A stretch of DNA of 64,000 bases, from the NCBI GenBank assembly GCA_942492115.1, contig CALODL010000010.1:124001-188000 (forward strand), in the 5' to 3' direction. The position numbers and the translations under genes are program-made. The stretch comes from CALODL01 sp942492115. Its GTDB lineage: Bacteria; Planctomycetota; Phycisphaerae; UBA1845; CAIVHJ01. Positions 44,806 to 54,200 of this stretch are shown one piece after another (position 1 is the stretch's first letter; the number at the start of each line of letters is the position of its first letter). Below the pieces are notes generated by a model. It searched no databases. It had not been told where the DNA came from and was given only the letters and a program-made list of their open reading frames with translations.

Positions 44806-46398
44806 TTACTCGGCGAGGAACAGACGAATGGGCTGATTCAACTGGGTGTTGGTGCCCTGGATGGTGCGGTCTGGCGCGAGCGCCCCGTTGAGCGTCGCGA
44901 TACCGTCGTAGGAGAAGATCGCATTTTCCGTGGCATCCACGAGGTACCCCGTACCTGCTGCATCCACGGCAATCGCGCTCAGCACACCGGCGCCGACGAC
45001 CTGCAGCGAGAAGTCCGGCAACGTCAGACCGTTCAACGTCGAAGCAGCGTTGAAGATGTGCACGAAATCCTGGTCACCAGCCAGGTCGAACTCCACCACG
45101 AACATGGTGTCGTCACCATCGATGTACACATCGAATACCTGAGAGAACACCGGGCTCTGAATGATGCGACTCGGCGTGACGTCACCGTTGAGGTTGCTCG
45201 CGTTGGCGAACACCAGGATGTCACCCCCACCATTATTGGCGATGTACAGTTCATCATTGGCTCCGAAGTTGATGCCCACAGGATTGTTGATCTCGCCTGA
45301 GGTTGTCGTTGCAATGGTGCGCACCGGTGCCAGATTGCCGTTGAATGATGATGTTGAAGCACCGGCGTATACGAAGATCACATCCTGATTGATATCGGAA
45401 ACGAACAGCAAGTCGAGCCCCGGATTGAGAGCGAGCGACGTCGGACCGTTGAGCAGGGTCGCGGCACCGAACACGTTACCGTCTGGGGTCAAATTGCCGT
45501 TAGTCGTTTCCGCATCGACGTAGCTCGTGACCGACGGCGTGTTGAAATTGGTCACGATCATGTCGTTGCTCGCCGTCACGACCACGTCACTTGGCTGATC
45601 GAGCAGTGTCTGTGCACCTTGCAGATTGGTATCCGGTGCGATGTTACCATTTAGCGTCGACGGGTCGACGAAACTGACCACATTGTTGCTCAAGAACCCG
45701 GTGACGAACAGAACTGTCGCCTTCGCTTCAGTGTCCACGATCATGCTGTCGGTGTCGCTACCGCCATTGCCGTCACTGACGGTCAATTCGAAGCTCATCG
45801 ATCCGTCTTCGTTGGGCGCGATGAACGTCGGCGTCGCGGTCTGGCCCCCAATCAGAGAAACGGCCGTGCCACTGGTCTGGGCCCAGTTGAACGTCAGCGT
45901 GTCACCGTCCGGATCGAAGCTGGCCGCGCCGTCGAGTTGTACCGTCGAGCCGCCTTCGGCAAACTGGTCACTACCCGCGTCGGCGAACGGAGCCTGATTA
46001 TTGTCTACTTCGGCGATGCATTCGATGGTCACGACATCGCTGTCAGTCGTCTGACCGTCGTCGACGGTCAACTCGAAGATCATAGTGGTTTCGTCATCGG
46101 GAGCCGTAAACGACGGGGCGGGCGAGTCGCCATCATTCAGGCTGACGGGCGAACCGGCGATCTGTACCCACGAGAACGACAGCGCATCGTCATCGGGATC
46201 GAAGCTGCCTGTCCCGTCGAGCTGAGCAGTGCTGGCCGCTGGAACAGACTGATCGTTTCCGGCGTCAGCAACCGGTGCCTGGTTCTCGAGATTGTCTTCC
46301 GGTGGGCCGTCGAGATTCACGCCCCCGCATCCGGAGACGAGCATCAAGGCCACGGTCACACACACACCCATCACACTTACGGTCGCTTTGCTGTTCAT
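44806..46398 (-). CDS. Lipoprotein with two PKD/REJ-like domains and an NHL-like propeller (paralog 1 of 3)
   Basis: A 530-residue protein. The start is at 46398 (MNSKATVSVMGVCV), because the lipobox MLVSGCGG follows; the longer open frame upstream is low-complexity and has no signal. Two Ig-like domains of about 90 residues begin APVADAGNDQSV and APFADAGSDQFAEGGSTVQL and contain FDPDDDALSFSWVQIAGSPV and FDPDGDTLTFNWAQTSGTAV. Then a propeller of about 340 residues has blades marked by LNGNIAPDTNLQGAQTLLDQ-type motifs (x-NG-x3-PD-x4-G-x2-T). It is anchored to a membrane and exposed outside the cytoplasm; ligand unknown. The 379 bp upstream holds no gene. Confidence 0.85.
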   Translation of the reverse strand: MNSKATVSVMGVCVTVALMLVSGCGGVNLDGPPEDNLENQAPVADAGNDQSVPAASTAQLDGTGSFDPDDDALSFSWVQIAGSPVSLNDGDSPAPSFTAPDDETTMIFELTVDDGQTTDSDVVTIECIAEVDNNQAPFADAGSDQFAEGGSTVQLDGAASFDPDGDTLTFNWAQTSGTAVSLIGGQTATPTFIAPNEDGSMSFELTVSDGNGGSDTDSMIVDTEAKATVLFVTGFLSNNVVSFVDPSTLNGNIAPDTNLQGAQTLLDQPSDVVVTASNDMIVTNFNTPSVTSYVDAETTNGNLTPDGNVFGAATLLNGPTSLALNPGLDLLFVSDINQDVIFVYAGASTSSFNGNLAPVRTIATTTSGEINNPVGINFGANDELYIANNGGGDILVFANASNLNGDVTPSRIIQSPVFSQVFDVYIDGDDTMFVVEFDLAGDQDFVHIFNAASTLNGLTLPDFSLQVVGAGVLSAIAVDAAGTGYLVDATENAIFSYDGIATLNGALAPDRTIQGTNTQLNQPIRLFLAE

Positions 46399-46777
46399 GA
46401 TAGAACATCCTCGCTGGCAGCCCGGGCATGGCCCGGTGGTTAGGTCTTCTTCGCGGGCTCCTGAACAGGCACCGTCCCGCGAACGAATTGCATTGAGCAC
46501 ACGCCGTGCCATGCGTCCACCGCGTGACGAAATTGGATGCAACCGCAAGGTGATAATGACATTATGGTCGACCGCACGCGTGCGGGTCCTGCCCTGGACC
46601 GGTGAAGTGGGCACTATTGCCGAGACCGTCCATGGTCCCGCTGCGCAGCGTGCTCGATGCGCGTGGCCCCAATGACGGTCGGGCCGACCGCAGCCGCCCC
46701 CGGCCCGTTCTCCCCGGGGAACGAGTCGTTCGACGATGCGCCGGCCCGACCGCCAATCTGAATCACCACAGATGGAC
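46399..46777. other. 379-bp spacer between paralogous lipoprotein genes
   Basis: No supportable gene. It contains an almost perfect dyad ATAATG-A-CATTAT at 46553-46565, about 155 bases upstream of the first paralog, and a 9-bp inverted repeat GTCGGGCCG / CGGCCCGAC (46678-46686 and 46742-46750) with a long loop just after the second paralog's stop. The latter could help end transcription. Confidence 0.5.
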
Positions 46778-48391
46778 TTACTCGTACATGAACAGACGCA
46801 CGGGCCGGTCCAGCTGGGTGTTCGGGCCGGCAATGCTGCGGTCCGGTGAGAGCGCGCCGTTGAGACTGCGGATATCGTCGTAGCTCAACACCGCATTGCT
46901 CAGCGGATCCGCAATGTAACCATTGCCCGCAAGGTCGACTACGATCGAGGTCATCATGGCCGCCGTCGTCACCTCGAGCGTTGCATCGGGAGCCACGGCA
47001 CCGTTCAGGCTCGACGCGTTGTCGAACATGTGGATCTCGTTCCCACCGTTCATGCCGTCGACGATGTACATCGTGTCGGATTCGTCAATGAACACATCCC
47101 AGATATCCTCGAACGCCAGGCTCTCGATGATTCGCGTGGGCGTCACGTCGCCGTTCGTATCACTTGCCGAAGCATACACCAGGACTTGGCGCGCATCATG
47201 ATCGGCAACGTACAGCTCATCGTTGGCCCCGAAGTTGATCCCCACAGGGGACGCCATGTGGCCACTGGTGGTACTGTGGATCACCCGGATGGGTGCCAGG
47301 TTGCCGTTGAACGTCTCCGAGACCGCAGCGTCGGCGTACACTCGGATACCTGGTGCCGCGAGGTCGGCAACGAACAGCAGGCCACGCTCGTCGTTCAATG
47401 CGATCGAAGCCGGCTTGCTCAGCTGAGTCGCCTGCCCGAAGACGTTGCCATCTGGCTCCAGGTTGCCGTTGGTCGTTTCTGCCTCACCATACGCAGTGAT
47501 ACTCGCAGGGCTCTCAGCAGTTGCGATCACCGAACGCGACGGAACGCCATTGTTGGCCACGAGCAGGTGACCATCACGCGTCACGGCCACGTCGGTCGGT
47601 CGCACGACCTTGGTCTGCGTTCCCTGCAGGTTGGTATCCGGAGCAATGTTCCCATTGGCCGTGGCCGGATCCGTGAAACTCGTCACGCTGCTACCATCGT
47701 GATTGGCCACGAACAGGATCCCCGGCTTGAAGCCCACCTCGACATGCGTCTCGCGCCGGGCAAGCCCCCCTCGGCCGTCATCGACCGTCAGCTCGAAGAT
47801 CAGGGTGGTGTCCTCGTTCGGCGTCGTGAACGTCGGCGTCGCCGTCGCCACTCCATTGAGCACGACCTGCGGGCCTCCGGTCTGGTTCCAGCTGAAACTC
47901 AGAACATCGCCATCGGGGTCGGTGCTGCCCGTCCCGTCAAGTTGAACGGCACTGCCCCCGTCAACGAACTGGTCGGACCCCGCATCCGCAAACGGCTCCT
48001 GATTGTCGTCCGCAGGCGCGTGACACTCGACCTGCACCGTATCCGAGTCGGTCTGGCCGGAACCATCGGCCACCGTCAGCTCGAACATCATCACCGTCTC
48101 ACCGTCCGGAGCGTTGAACGCAGGCTTCGGCGTGTCTGCTCCGTTCAGCGAAACTGCGGTCCCGGCAATCTGGACCCAACTGAACGTGAGTGCATCGCCC
48201 TCGGGATCGAAACTGTTCGATCCATCCAGTTGAACGGCCGTGAATGCCTGGACTGTGCGATCGCCGCCTGCATCAGCAGACGGTGCTTGATCGGGTTCAC
48301 CTCCTCCGCAACCAGGCAGGATGGCCAGCCCCAAAGCAACACTCATGACAACACCAACGCTTGTACCACATCGCTTACTTCTCATGTCCAT
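46778..48391 (-). CDS. Lipoprotein with two PKD/REJ-like domains and an NHL-like propeller (paralog 2 of 3)
   Basis: A 537-residue protein from ATG 48391 (MDMRSKRCGTSVGVV), lipobox LAILPGCGG. Domain order is the same as its neighbours: APSADAGGDRTVQAFTAVQL with FDPEGDALTFSWVQIAG, then PFADAGSDQFVDGGSAVQLD, then a propeller with DPATANGNIAPDTNLQGTQT, NGNLEPDGNVFGQATQL, SLNGALSPDRSIAG. The three proteins share the strand VGINFGANDELYV and end RPVRLFMYE/IRVFLME. The tandem arrangement and equal orientation show local duplication. Sequence divergence indicates the event is not recent. Confidence 0.85.
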   Translation of the reverse strand: MDMRSKRCGTSVGVVMSVALGLAILPGCGGGEPDQAPSADAGGDRTVQAFTAVQLDGSNSFDPEGDALTFSWVQIAGTAVSLNGADTPKPAFNAPDGETVMMFELTVADGSGQTDSDTVQVECHAPADDNQEPFADAGSDQFVDGGSAVQLDGTGSTDPDGDVLSFSWNQTGGPQVVLNGVATATPTFTTPNEDTTLIFELTVDDGRGGLARRETHVEVGFKPGILFVANHDGSSVTSFTDPATANGNIAPDTNLQGTQTKVVRPTDVAVTRDGHLLVANNGVPSRSVIATAESPASITAYGEAETTNGNLEPDGNVFGQATQLSKPASIALNDERGLLFVADLAAPGIRVYADAAVSETFNGNLAPIRVIHSTTSGHMASPVGINFGANDELYVADHDARQVLVYASASDTNGDVTPTRIIESLAFEDIWDVFIDESDTMYIVDGMNGGNEIHMFDNASSLNGAVAPDATLEVTTAAMMTSIVVDLAGNGYIADPLSNAVLSYDDIRSLNGALSPDRSIAGPNTQLDRPVRLFMYE

Positions 48392-48807
48392 GATCCCTGT
48401 AACTGTCGACTGCCGGTGTCGGACGGTGGCACCTGCCCGGCGGCCTGAACAAAGCCCAGCTCGATTCCATACGAGCGATGACTGCCGACTCGCTGAATAA
48501 AGCAATTTGCGTACCGCTGCTTACGAACAAACTGCGAAACCTCAAAGCGATGGCTGATACCGCATATTGCAGTTCCCAATGAACTCGGGCTGCAGCGCGC
48601 GGGGAGAAAGACCCCAGTCGGCGCGCCCCGGGTGGGAACCCGTTTGCCGTTTTCTTTCAATTGAAGAGCTGACGTTGTGCGTCGTGCCCGAGCGATCGCC
48701 AACCGCCAGACACCGCGAGTGATGCAAGTGGACAAACGCAAGCCGACCGTCGCATCGAAAGATACGACGGTCGGCCAGTCCAAGTGCAACTTGTTCCGAG
48801 ATTCGCA
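48392..48807. other. 416-bp spacer between paralogous lipoprotein genes
   Basis: No gene can be supported. It contains the terminator-like hairpin at 48742-48775 after the third paralog and a 10-bp palindrome TTCAATTGAA at 48656-48665. The part next to 48391 should contain the promoter of paralog 2, which I could not define. Confidence 0.5.
48742..48775 (-). terminator. Terminator-like hairpin after paralog 3
   Basis: A perfect 11-bp inverted repeat, GCCGACCGTCG (48742-48752) with CGACGGTCGGC (48765-48775), has a 12-base loop. It begins 33 bases after the reverse-strand stop at 48808 and is followed by a moderately T-rich stretch (TTGCGTTTGT). Confidence 0.65.
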
Positions 48808-50415
48808 CTATTCCATCAGGAACACCCGAATCGGCGTGTTCAATTGCGTGTTAGCGCCCTGAATCGTCCGATCCGGGGCCAACGCACCGTTGAGTGTGGA
48901 AATGCCGTCATAGGCATAAATCGCATGATCATTGGCGTCGACAAGGTACGCGGTGTCTTCTGAGTCCACGGCAATCGCGGTCAGGTTCACTGCCCCGACC
49001 ACGGTCAACGAGAAATCCGGTGCCGTCAAGCCATTGAGAGTCGACGCGTTGGCAAAGACATGAACCTGGTTGCCACCGCCGGTGTCGTTGACCACATACA
49101 TGTTGTCAGCACCGTCGATGTACACGTCCATGAGGCCCCCGAACGCAGCACTTTCGATGATGCGCGACGGCGTGACGTCACCATTGGTATTGCTCGCGTC
49201 AGCAAATATCAGGATGTTGTTGCCCCCGCGGTTGGCGACATACAGCTCGTCATTGGCCCCGAAATTAATACCCATCGGTGTCTGCAGATCGAGCGAGGTC
49301 GTCGTCTCGATGGTCCGCACAGGCGGTAGATTGCCGTTGAACGACGCCTGTGAGGCGTTGGGGTACACGAGGATGCGATCCACCGCACCGACGTTGGCGA
49401 CGAACACCAGGTCGCTGGCCCTGTTGATGGCCACCGAGGTAGGCTGATCGAGCAATGTTGCGACGCCCTCGACATTGCGATCAGGCGCGATGTTGCCGTT
49501 GATGCTCAGCGCATCGTCATGGGCGGTAATGCGGTGCGGCAGACCGAGATTACTCGTGATCAGCGCCCCCTGCTTGTCCACGACGATATCGGTCGGACCA
49601 ACGAGCTTCGTTTGGGCGCCCGCGAGGTTCGAGTCCGGCGCGATGTTGCCGTTGAGCGATGCCGGGTTACTCCAACCGGTCACGTTGCTGCCCAGAAGAT
49701 TGGCCACGAAAAGCATCGACGGTGTGTGGATGACTTCGATCTCTACGCTATCCGTATCAGAACCACCGTTGCCGTCGCTGACCGTCAGGTCGAAAGTCAG
49801 CGTCGTATCCTCGTTCGGCGCCGTGAACGTCGGGGTCTCTGTTGCGGCACCGGCAATAGCCACGTCCGGGCCGCCCGTTTGCGACCAGCTGAAACTCAGC
49901 GCATCACCATCAGGATCCGAACTGAACCCGCCGTCGAGTTGGACGGTGGAACCGCCATCGACAAGATCGTCATCACCCGCATCTGCGCTTGGCGGCTGAT
50001 TGTCGTCCTCTTCGGCCGTGCAGGCGATCTCAACCAGATCCGTGTCATCGCTGGTCCCGTCATCGACGGTCAGCTCGAATATCATCGTGGTATCTTCGTC
50101 CGGCGCCGTGAAGGATGGCGTTGACGTGTCCGCATCAGTCAGACTCACCGGCGAGCCGGCAATCTGTGTCCACGCGTAACTCAACGAATCACCATCCGGA
50201 TCAGAACTCGCCGCACCATTGAGTTGGACAGGGCTACCCCCCGACACTGCCTGATCCGCGCCGGCATCGGCCAGCGGAGCGCCGTTGTCACCCGGAGGTG
50301 GTACATCTATGCCACCACATCCAGTCAGCCCAATAATTGCAACCAAGGTCAATACACACAGGAACCGGGTCCCTATGGCGCTGTTCATCAAACCGTTCGT
50401 CTCATTCGACATCAT
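48808..50415 (-). CDS. Lipoprotein with two PKD/REJ-like domains and an NHL-like propeller (paralog 3 of 3)
   Basis: A 535-residue protein. ATG at 50415 has GGGAG six bases upstream, the best start signal of the three. The lipobox is IIGLTGCGG. The Ig-like domains begin APLADAGADQAVSGGSPVQL and PSADAGDDDLVDGGSTVQLD, each with SDPDGDSLSYAW / SDPDGDALSFSW. The propeller shows NPASLNGNIAPDSNLAGAQT, NGNIAPDRNVEGVATLLDQ, LNGALAPDRTIQGANTQLN. K319/REJ-type Ig domains mediate surface interactions in other bacteria. The set may be displayed on the outer face, but the sorting signal beyond the lipobox is not visible. Confidence 0.85.
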   Translation of the reverse strand: MMSNETNGLMNSAIGTRFLCVLTLVAIIGLTGCGGIDVPPPGDNGAPLADAGADQAVSGGSPVQLNGAASSDPDGDSLSYAWTQIAGSPVSLTDADTSTPSFTAPDEDTTMIFELTVDDGTSDDTDLVEIACTAEEDDNQPPSADAGDDDLVDGGSTVQLDGGFSSDPDGDALSFSWSQTGGPDVAIAGAATETPTFTAPNEDTTLTFDLTVSDGNGGSDTDSVEIEVIHTPSMLFVANLLGSNVTGWSNPASLNGNIAPDSNLAGAQTKLVGPTDIVVDKQGALITSNLGLPHRITAHDDALSINGNIAPDRNVEGVATLLDQPTSVAINRASDLVFVANVGAVDRILVYPNASQASFNGNLPPVRTIETTTSLDLQTPMGINFGANDELYVANRGGNNILIFADASNTNGDVTPSRIIESAAFGGLMDVYIDGADNMYVVNDTGGGNQVHVFANASTLNGLTAPDFSLTVVGAVNLTAIAVDSEDTAYLVDANDHAIYAYDGISTLNGALAPDRTIQGANTQLNTPIRVFLME

Positions 50416-50864
50416 GACACACTCCCAATTGCCTCCCCCGCGTCACCGTGGCGGGCGAAACGTTCACCCGAGCGCCGCAGCGACGCGACCAACTGGGCAC
50501 GTCGCGTACCAGCTTGCCGGGGAAGATCACAATCCAAAGCCCATCACCGAGTTGTGGCAGGTGCCCACAACGCTCTGCCCGACGATATGGCACAATCACC
50601 CAACATGGGCACGCCGTATTGGGACGCATGGTGGCTGAGAGTGATGCATTCCCCCCCATGGGCGGCCAACACCAGCAGTGGAGCACACCCTGACGAGAAT
50701 CAGAACGGATGTCACCTCACGAAATGAGTACCTGATCGGGATTCGAATGGGACCATGCCTCGCCCAGCCCTTGCCGTTAGGTTGACAACGGCTACATTGG
50801 CAAGGTCTGCGGCGTGGTTCGCAGTGCTCGTCGACCTGGCTCCAGTGTTCATAGGATTCGAAAC
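50416..50864. other. 449-bp divergent intergenic region
   Basis: The region lies between the third lipoprotein gene and the forward gene at 50865. A TTGACA at 50782-50787, inside a CCGTT/AACGG dyad, could be the -35 element for the forward pair, but no matching -10 is evident. Short open frames on both strands show no family similarity or ribosome sites. No RNA gene is visible. Confidence 0.5.
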
Positions 50865-52277
50865 ATGGCTGCTCGCTTCACCCGTATCCACACCCTCACG
50901 GCCCTGATCGCGTTCCTCGCTCTCGTCCACATTGGATGCAACAGCAGCCAGCGCGGACAGCACGGTACGCGCACCTCCAGGATTTCCCAGAAGGTCGACG
51001 ATCAGAAACTGAACGCACTGCAACGTGACCTCAACCAGCTCGACGAGTTTGTCGCCGCGCAAGTTGAAACGGCAGTTTCCCAACTCGATCGCAGCGAGAA
51101 CAATGATGTGCGGCGCGCGGCCCAGGAATGGAAGCTGGCGATCACCCGCCTGACCATCGACGATCCTGATTTCGAGCACCCGGTGGCCAAAATGCTGGAT
51201 ATGTGGTCCAATGCCGTCCGCATCGAGCACTTCTTTACGACTGGGCGCGGCAAGGAGGTCTTCGGCGAAGAACAGCAGACCATCACCGAGACGCTCACAG
51301 AATTACGCAGCCGTGTCGAGTCACTTGCCCACACTTACCTGTCCCAGGCCGACTACGACCAGCTCGCTATCCAGGTCGAGCAGTTCGCCAAGGACAACCC
51401 CGTCAAGAATCTGCGTGCATTGGAGGCCTCGTCGCATTTCAGCAACTCCACCGCGGTAGCCAGTACTCTCGAGATACCGTGGAAACCGCTGTCGTGGATT
51501 GGCGGGGTTCGTGAGTCACTGGATCCGACATCCACCCTGGCCAACTCGGTAGACGGCTTCACGGAATTGGCCAGGAAGTACCCGGACCTGATGCGTGTCC
51601 AATCCAAACTGCTGCTCATGGACATCAACCGTAACGAAACGGTGACAACAACAGTCAAGAGCATGGACCGAATCGCTACGAGTTCCGAGCGTTTTGCCGA
51701 CATCGCCGAGAACCTGCCAGAACAGCTCCGCGAGGAATCGACGATTCTGATCCAGGACAGCCACGAGGCCATCAAGACGGTCGACAACGCCCTGGGCAAG
51801 GCCGAGCGGTTGAGTCAGACCTTCGATGGCACGGTCAGCGAATTCAGCCAGGCCGGCGAGGTGTGGGTCGGGACTGCGGATGCCGTCACGCGGACCATCG
51901 AGCAGATCCAGAAATGGACGCCTTATGTCAATGACCCAACGTACCCGCGGCCCAAGCCGTGTGCACCGGGCGAGACACCCCGATTCGATATCAATGATTA
52001 CACACGAGTTGCCGAAGCAGTAGGTGAGTCGAGTATCCAGGTTCAGGGGTTACTGGCAGATGTGCGGGACTTCGTGGACGGCCACGCACCGGGTACAGAC
52101 CTGGCGCGCGTCAACGCCCTCGCAGCCTCTCTGCTTGACCCGACGGCGGCACAGGCAAGGGACTTGGTCGACTTGATCACCTACCGAGCCGCGCAGCTCG
52201 TCGCCTTGATCTTTCTACTCGTGACGGTATATGTTTTCCTCTCACGCCGTGTGATCGGCCTCTATCGCCGGACATGA
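50865..52277 (+). CDS. Helical lipoprotein with C-terminal membrane anchor, function unknown
   Basis: A 470-residue protein from ATG 50865 (MAARFTRIHTLTALIAF) with a lipoprotein signal LALVHIGCNS. It is almost entirely alpha-helical, with heptad-like Leu/Ile spacing (LNALQRDLNQLDEFVAAQVE; TTVKSMDRIATSSERFADIA; AIKTVDNALGKAERLSQTFD), so it is probably an elongated coiled coil. A C-terminal span (AAQLVALIFLLVTVYVFL) precedes the basic end SRRVIGLYRRT. It is thus tethered at both ends, lipid at the N-terminus and membrane helix at the C-terminus. The stop overlaps the start of the downstream hydrolase (ATGA), so the two are translationally coupled and likely work together. Confidence 0.78.
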   Translation: MAARFTRIHTLTALIAFLALVHIGCNSSQRGQHGTRTSRISQKVDDQKLNALQRDLNQLDEFVAAQVETAVSQLDRSENNDVRRAAQEWKLAITRLTIDDPDFEHPVAKMLDMWSNAVRIEHFFTTGRGKEVFGEEQQTITETLTELRSRVESLAHTYLSQADYDQLAIQVEQFAKDNPVKNLRALEASSHFSNSTAVASTLEIPWKPLSWIGGVRESLDPTSTLANSVDGFTELARKYPDLMRVQSKLLLMDINRNETVTTTVKSMDRIATSSERFADIAENLPEQLREESTILIQDSHEAIKTVDNALGKAERLSQTFDGTVSEFSQAGEVWVGTADAVTRTIEQIQKWTPYVNDPTYPRPKPCAPGETPRFDINDYTRVAEAVGESSIQVQGLLADVRDFVDGHAPGTDLARVNALAASLLDPTAAQARDLVDLITYRAAQLVALIFLLVTVYVFLSRRVIGLYRRT

Positions 52278-54175
52278 CAATACTCAGAACTCGGAGAGTT
52301 ACTTTGATTCGTCTTCAGTATATGGGACTCGGGTGCGTTGCAGCGCTTGCTCTGGCATCGGGCTGTCAGCAGACATTCGTCAAACGCGTCGGGCACGACC
52401 GCTGGACGCGGACCGCGCACGTCTCCGCGTTGACGCACAATACGGTGAGTCCCGAGACCGCACAGTTTCTTCGTCAGGCCAACCTGGACGAAGTGTATGC
52501 CAAGAGCCCGGACAGGGCTATTGCCAGCATGATCAGAGAACTCCGGAGATCCCGACGCCGCGAGGTCGCGATCGCAGCAGCGGAGATGTGTTATGCCCGG
52601 GCGAAACAGATGAGGAAGATGTCTCCATCGGCCACGGCATCCTACTTGTCCTGCGCAGAACTGGCGTACGCTTTTCTGTTTGATGTGCAATTGCAGCCCG
52701 CTCCCAGCCCCTATGACAAACGGTTTCGTAACGCGTGCGAATTCTATAACCACGCCCTCAGCCAATGGGCTGCCAACACACGAAAGCGAGGCAATGCCTG
52801 GGGCGACGATGTCACCGTCACCACGACACTGGGGCCGCTGCGGTTCGATTTCGGCCGCAATGACCTCGCCTGGGGAACCCCATTTACCACCATCGAGCCA
52901 GCGCAGGCTTACGAGGTCAAGCGAATCAAGAATCGCATGAGTCACAGTGGGCTGGGTGTCCCGCTCATTGCAATCCGTAAGGCGCCGCCCAAGAACGAAC
53001 GACCGAAAGTAGAACAATTCCTCCCTGGCACAGAGACGCAAGCGTTTTCAGCAACGCTGTTTGCCCGGTTCCTCGGATCCGTGATAGACGAACGCACTGC
53101 GCCCCGCCGTGCCGTGCTCGAATCGTACGATCCTCTCGACGCCAACGAGATCACGATCAACGACCAGATCGTCCCGCTCGAGACCGACACGACCACGCCC
53201 TTCGCCTATATGCTCGATCGAGTTGAACCGCCCAAGCCCGTGAAGTGGCTGATGAACCCGGAGGAAATCGCCGAACGGCGTGGCCTCTATATGCTGCAGC
53301 CATATAAGCAGGGCAAGATCCCGGTCGTGTTCGTTCACGGCCTGTTGTCGAGCCCGATGACGTGGCTCGAAATGATCAACGACGTCCTGGGCGCGGACGG
53401 AATTCGAGATCGCTACCAGGTATGGTTCTTCCTGTACCCGACCGGCAACCCGCCACTGTATTCGGCGTACCTGTTGCGTGAAGCCCTCAAGGATGCCAAA
53501 GTCACCTTCGACCCTGAGGATACCGATCCGGCTTTCGATGACGTCGTCATCGTCGGGCACAGCATGGGTGGCCTGATCACGCACATCAACGCCACGGATA
53601 TCGGCCCCAAACTATGGGACTCGATGTTCGCGACTGACCTGGACTCCGCCCAATTGTCACCGAAGACCAAGCAGTTCTTCCGCGATCTGTTCTTCGTTGA
53701 ACCCCTGCCATTCGTCTCGCGGGTCATCTTCATTGCTACGCCCCACCGTGGTTCGGGCCTGGCTGACAAAATGATTTCGCGTATGTTCGCAAGTTTCGTC
53801 AAGATGCCGCATGAACTTCAACAGGCGATCGCGGAAGCGGATGAGGAGGTCATCAATCCCAAGGTGGCCATCCCAACCCAATACGGCTCGATTTCGGGAC
53901 TATCCCAGACCAACCCGATCCTGACGTCCATCAACGAGATGAATATCTCGACCACGGTGCGCTATCATTCCATCATCGCCAATAGCGAGATCGCGGCCCC
54001 TGGCGGTACCGACACGATCGTGCCATATGAAAGCGCTTTCATCGAAGGAGCGACCAGCGAGTTGAACATCAAGGGAACGCATACCTGTACGGAACACCCC
54101 CTCGCCATCCGCGAGGTTCGGCGCATATTGTTGCTTCATGCTGCAGAGTTCGAGGCCCAACACCCCGTGGAGTAA
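52274..54175 (+). CDS. Lipase-like alpha/beta hydrolase lipoprotein
   Basis: A 633-residue protein; ATG overlaps the previous stop. The lipoprotein signal is VAALALASGCQQ. About 300 residues with no recognised domain come first. Then comes an alpha/beta hydrolase core: VVFVHGLLSSPMTWLEMIND (oxyanion region), VWFFLYPTGNPPLYSA, VVIVGHSMGGLITH with nucleophile Ser430, IFIATPHRGSGLADK, TDTIVPYESA (likely Asp) and THTCTEHPLAIREV (likely His). It resembles triacylglycerol-lipase/PGAP1-type enzymes, so it should hydrolyse an ester of lipid or a similar substrate at the envelope. The coupled upstream coiled-coil protein may position it. Confidence 0.87.
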   Translation: MTILRTRRVTLIRLQYMGLGCVAALALASGCQQTFVKRVGHDRWTRTAHVSALTHNTVSPETAQFLRQANLDEVYAKSPDRAIASMIRELRRSRRREVAIAAAEMCYARAKQMRKMSPSATASYLSCAELAYAFLFDVQLQPAPSPYDKRFRNACEFYNHALSQWAANTRKRGNAWGDDVTVTTTLGPLRFDFGRNDLAWGTPFTTIEPAQAYEVKRIKNRMSHSGLGVPLIAIRKAPPKNERPKVEQFLPGTETQAFSATLFARFLGSVIDERTAPRRAVLESYDPLDANEITINDQIVPLETDTTTPFAYMLDRVEPPKPVKWLMNPEEIAERRGLYMLQPYKQGKIPVVFVHGLLSSPMTWLEMINDVLGADGIRDRYQVWFFLYPTGNPPLYSAYLLREALKDAKVTFDPEDTDPAFDDVVIVGHSMGGLITHINATDIGPKLWDSMFATDLDSAQLSPKTKQFFRDLFFVEPLPFVSRVIFIATPHRGSGLADKMISRMFASFVKMPHELQQAIAEADEEVINPKVAIPTQYGSISGLSQTNPILTSINEMNISTTVRYHSIIANSEIAAPGGTDTIVPYESAFIEGATSELNIKGTHTCTEHPLAIREVRRILLLHAAEFEAQHPVE

Positions 54176-54200
54176 GCGACTCGACGCTAAACGATGGTGG

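Noticed and set aside
46399..46833. N-terminal extension of the first PKD lipoprotein
   Set aside because: The lipoprotein signal sequence begins at 46398; the upstream part is low-complexity and overlaps the neighbouring gene.
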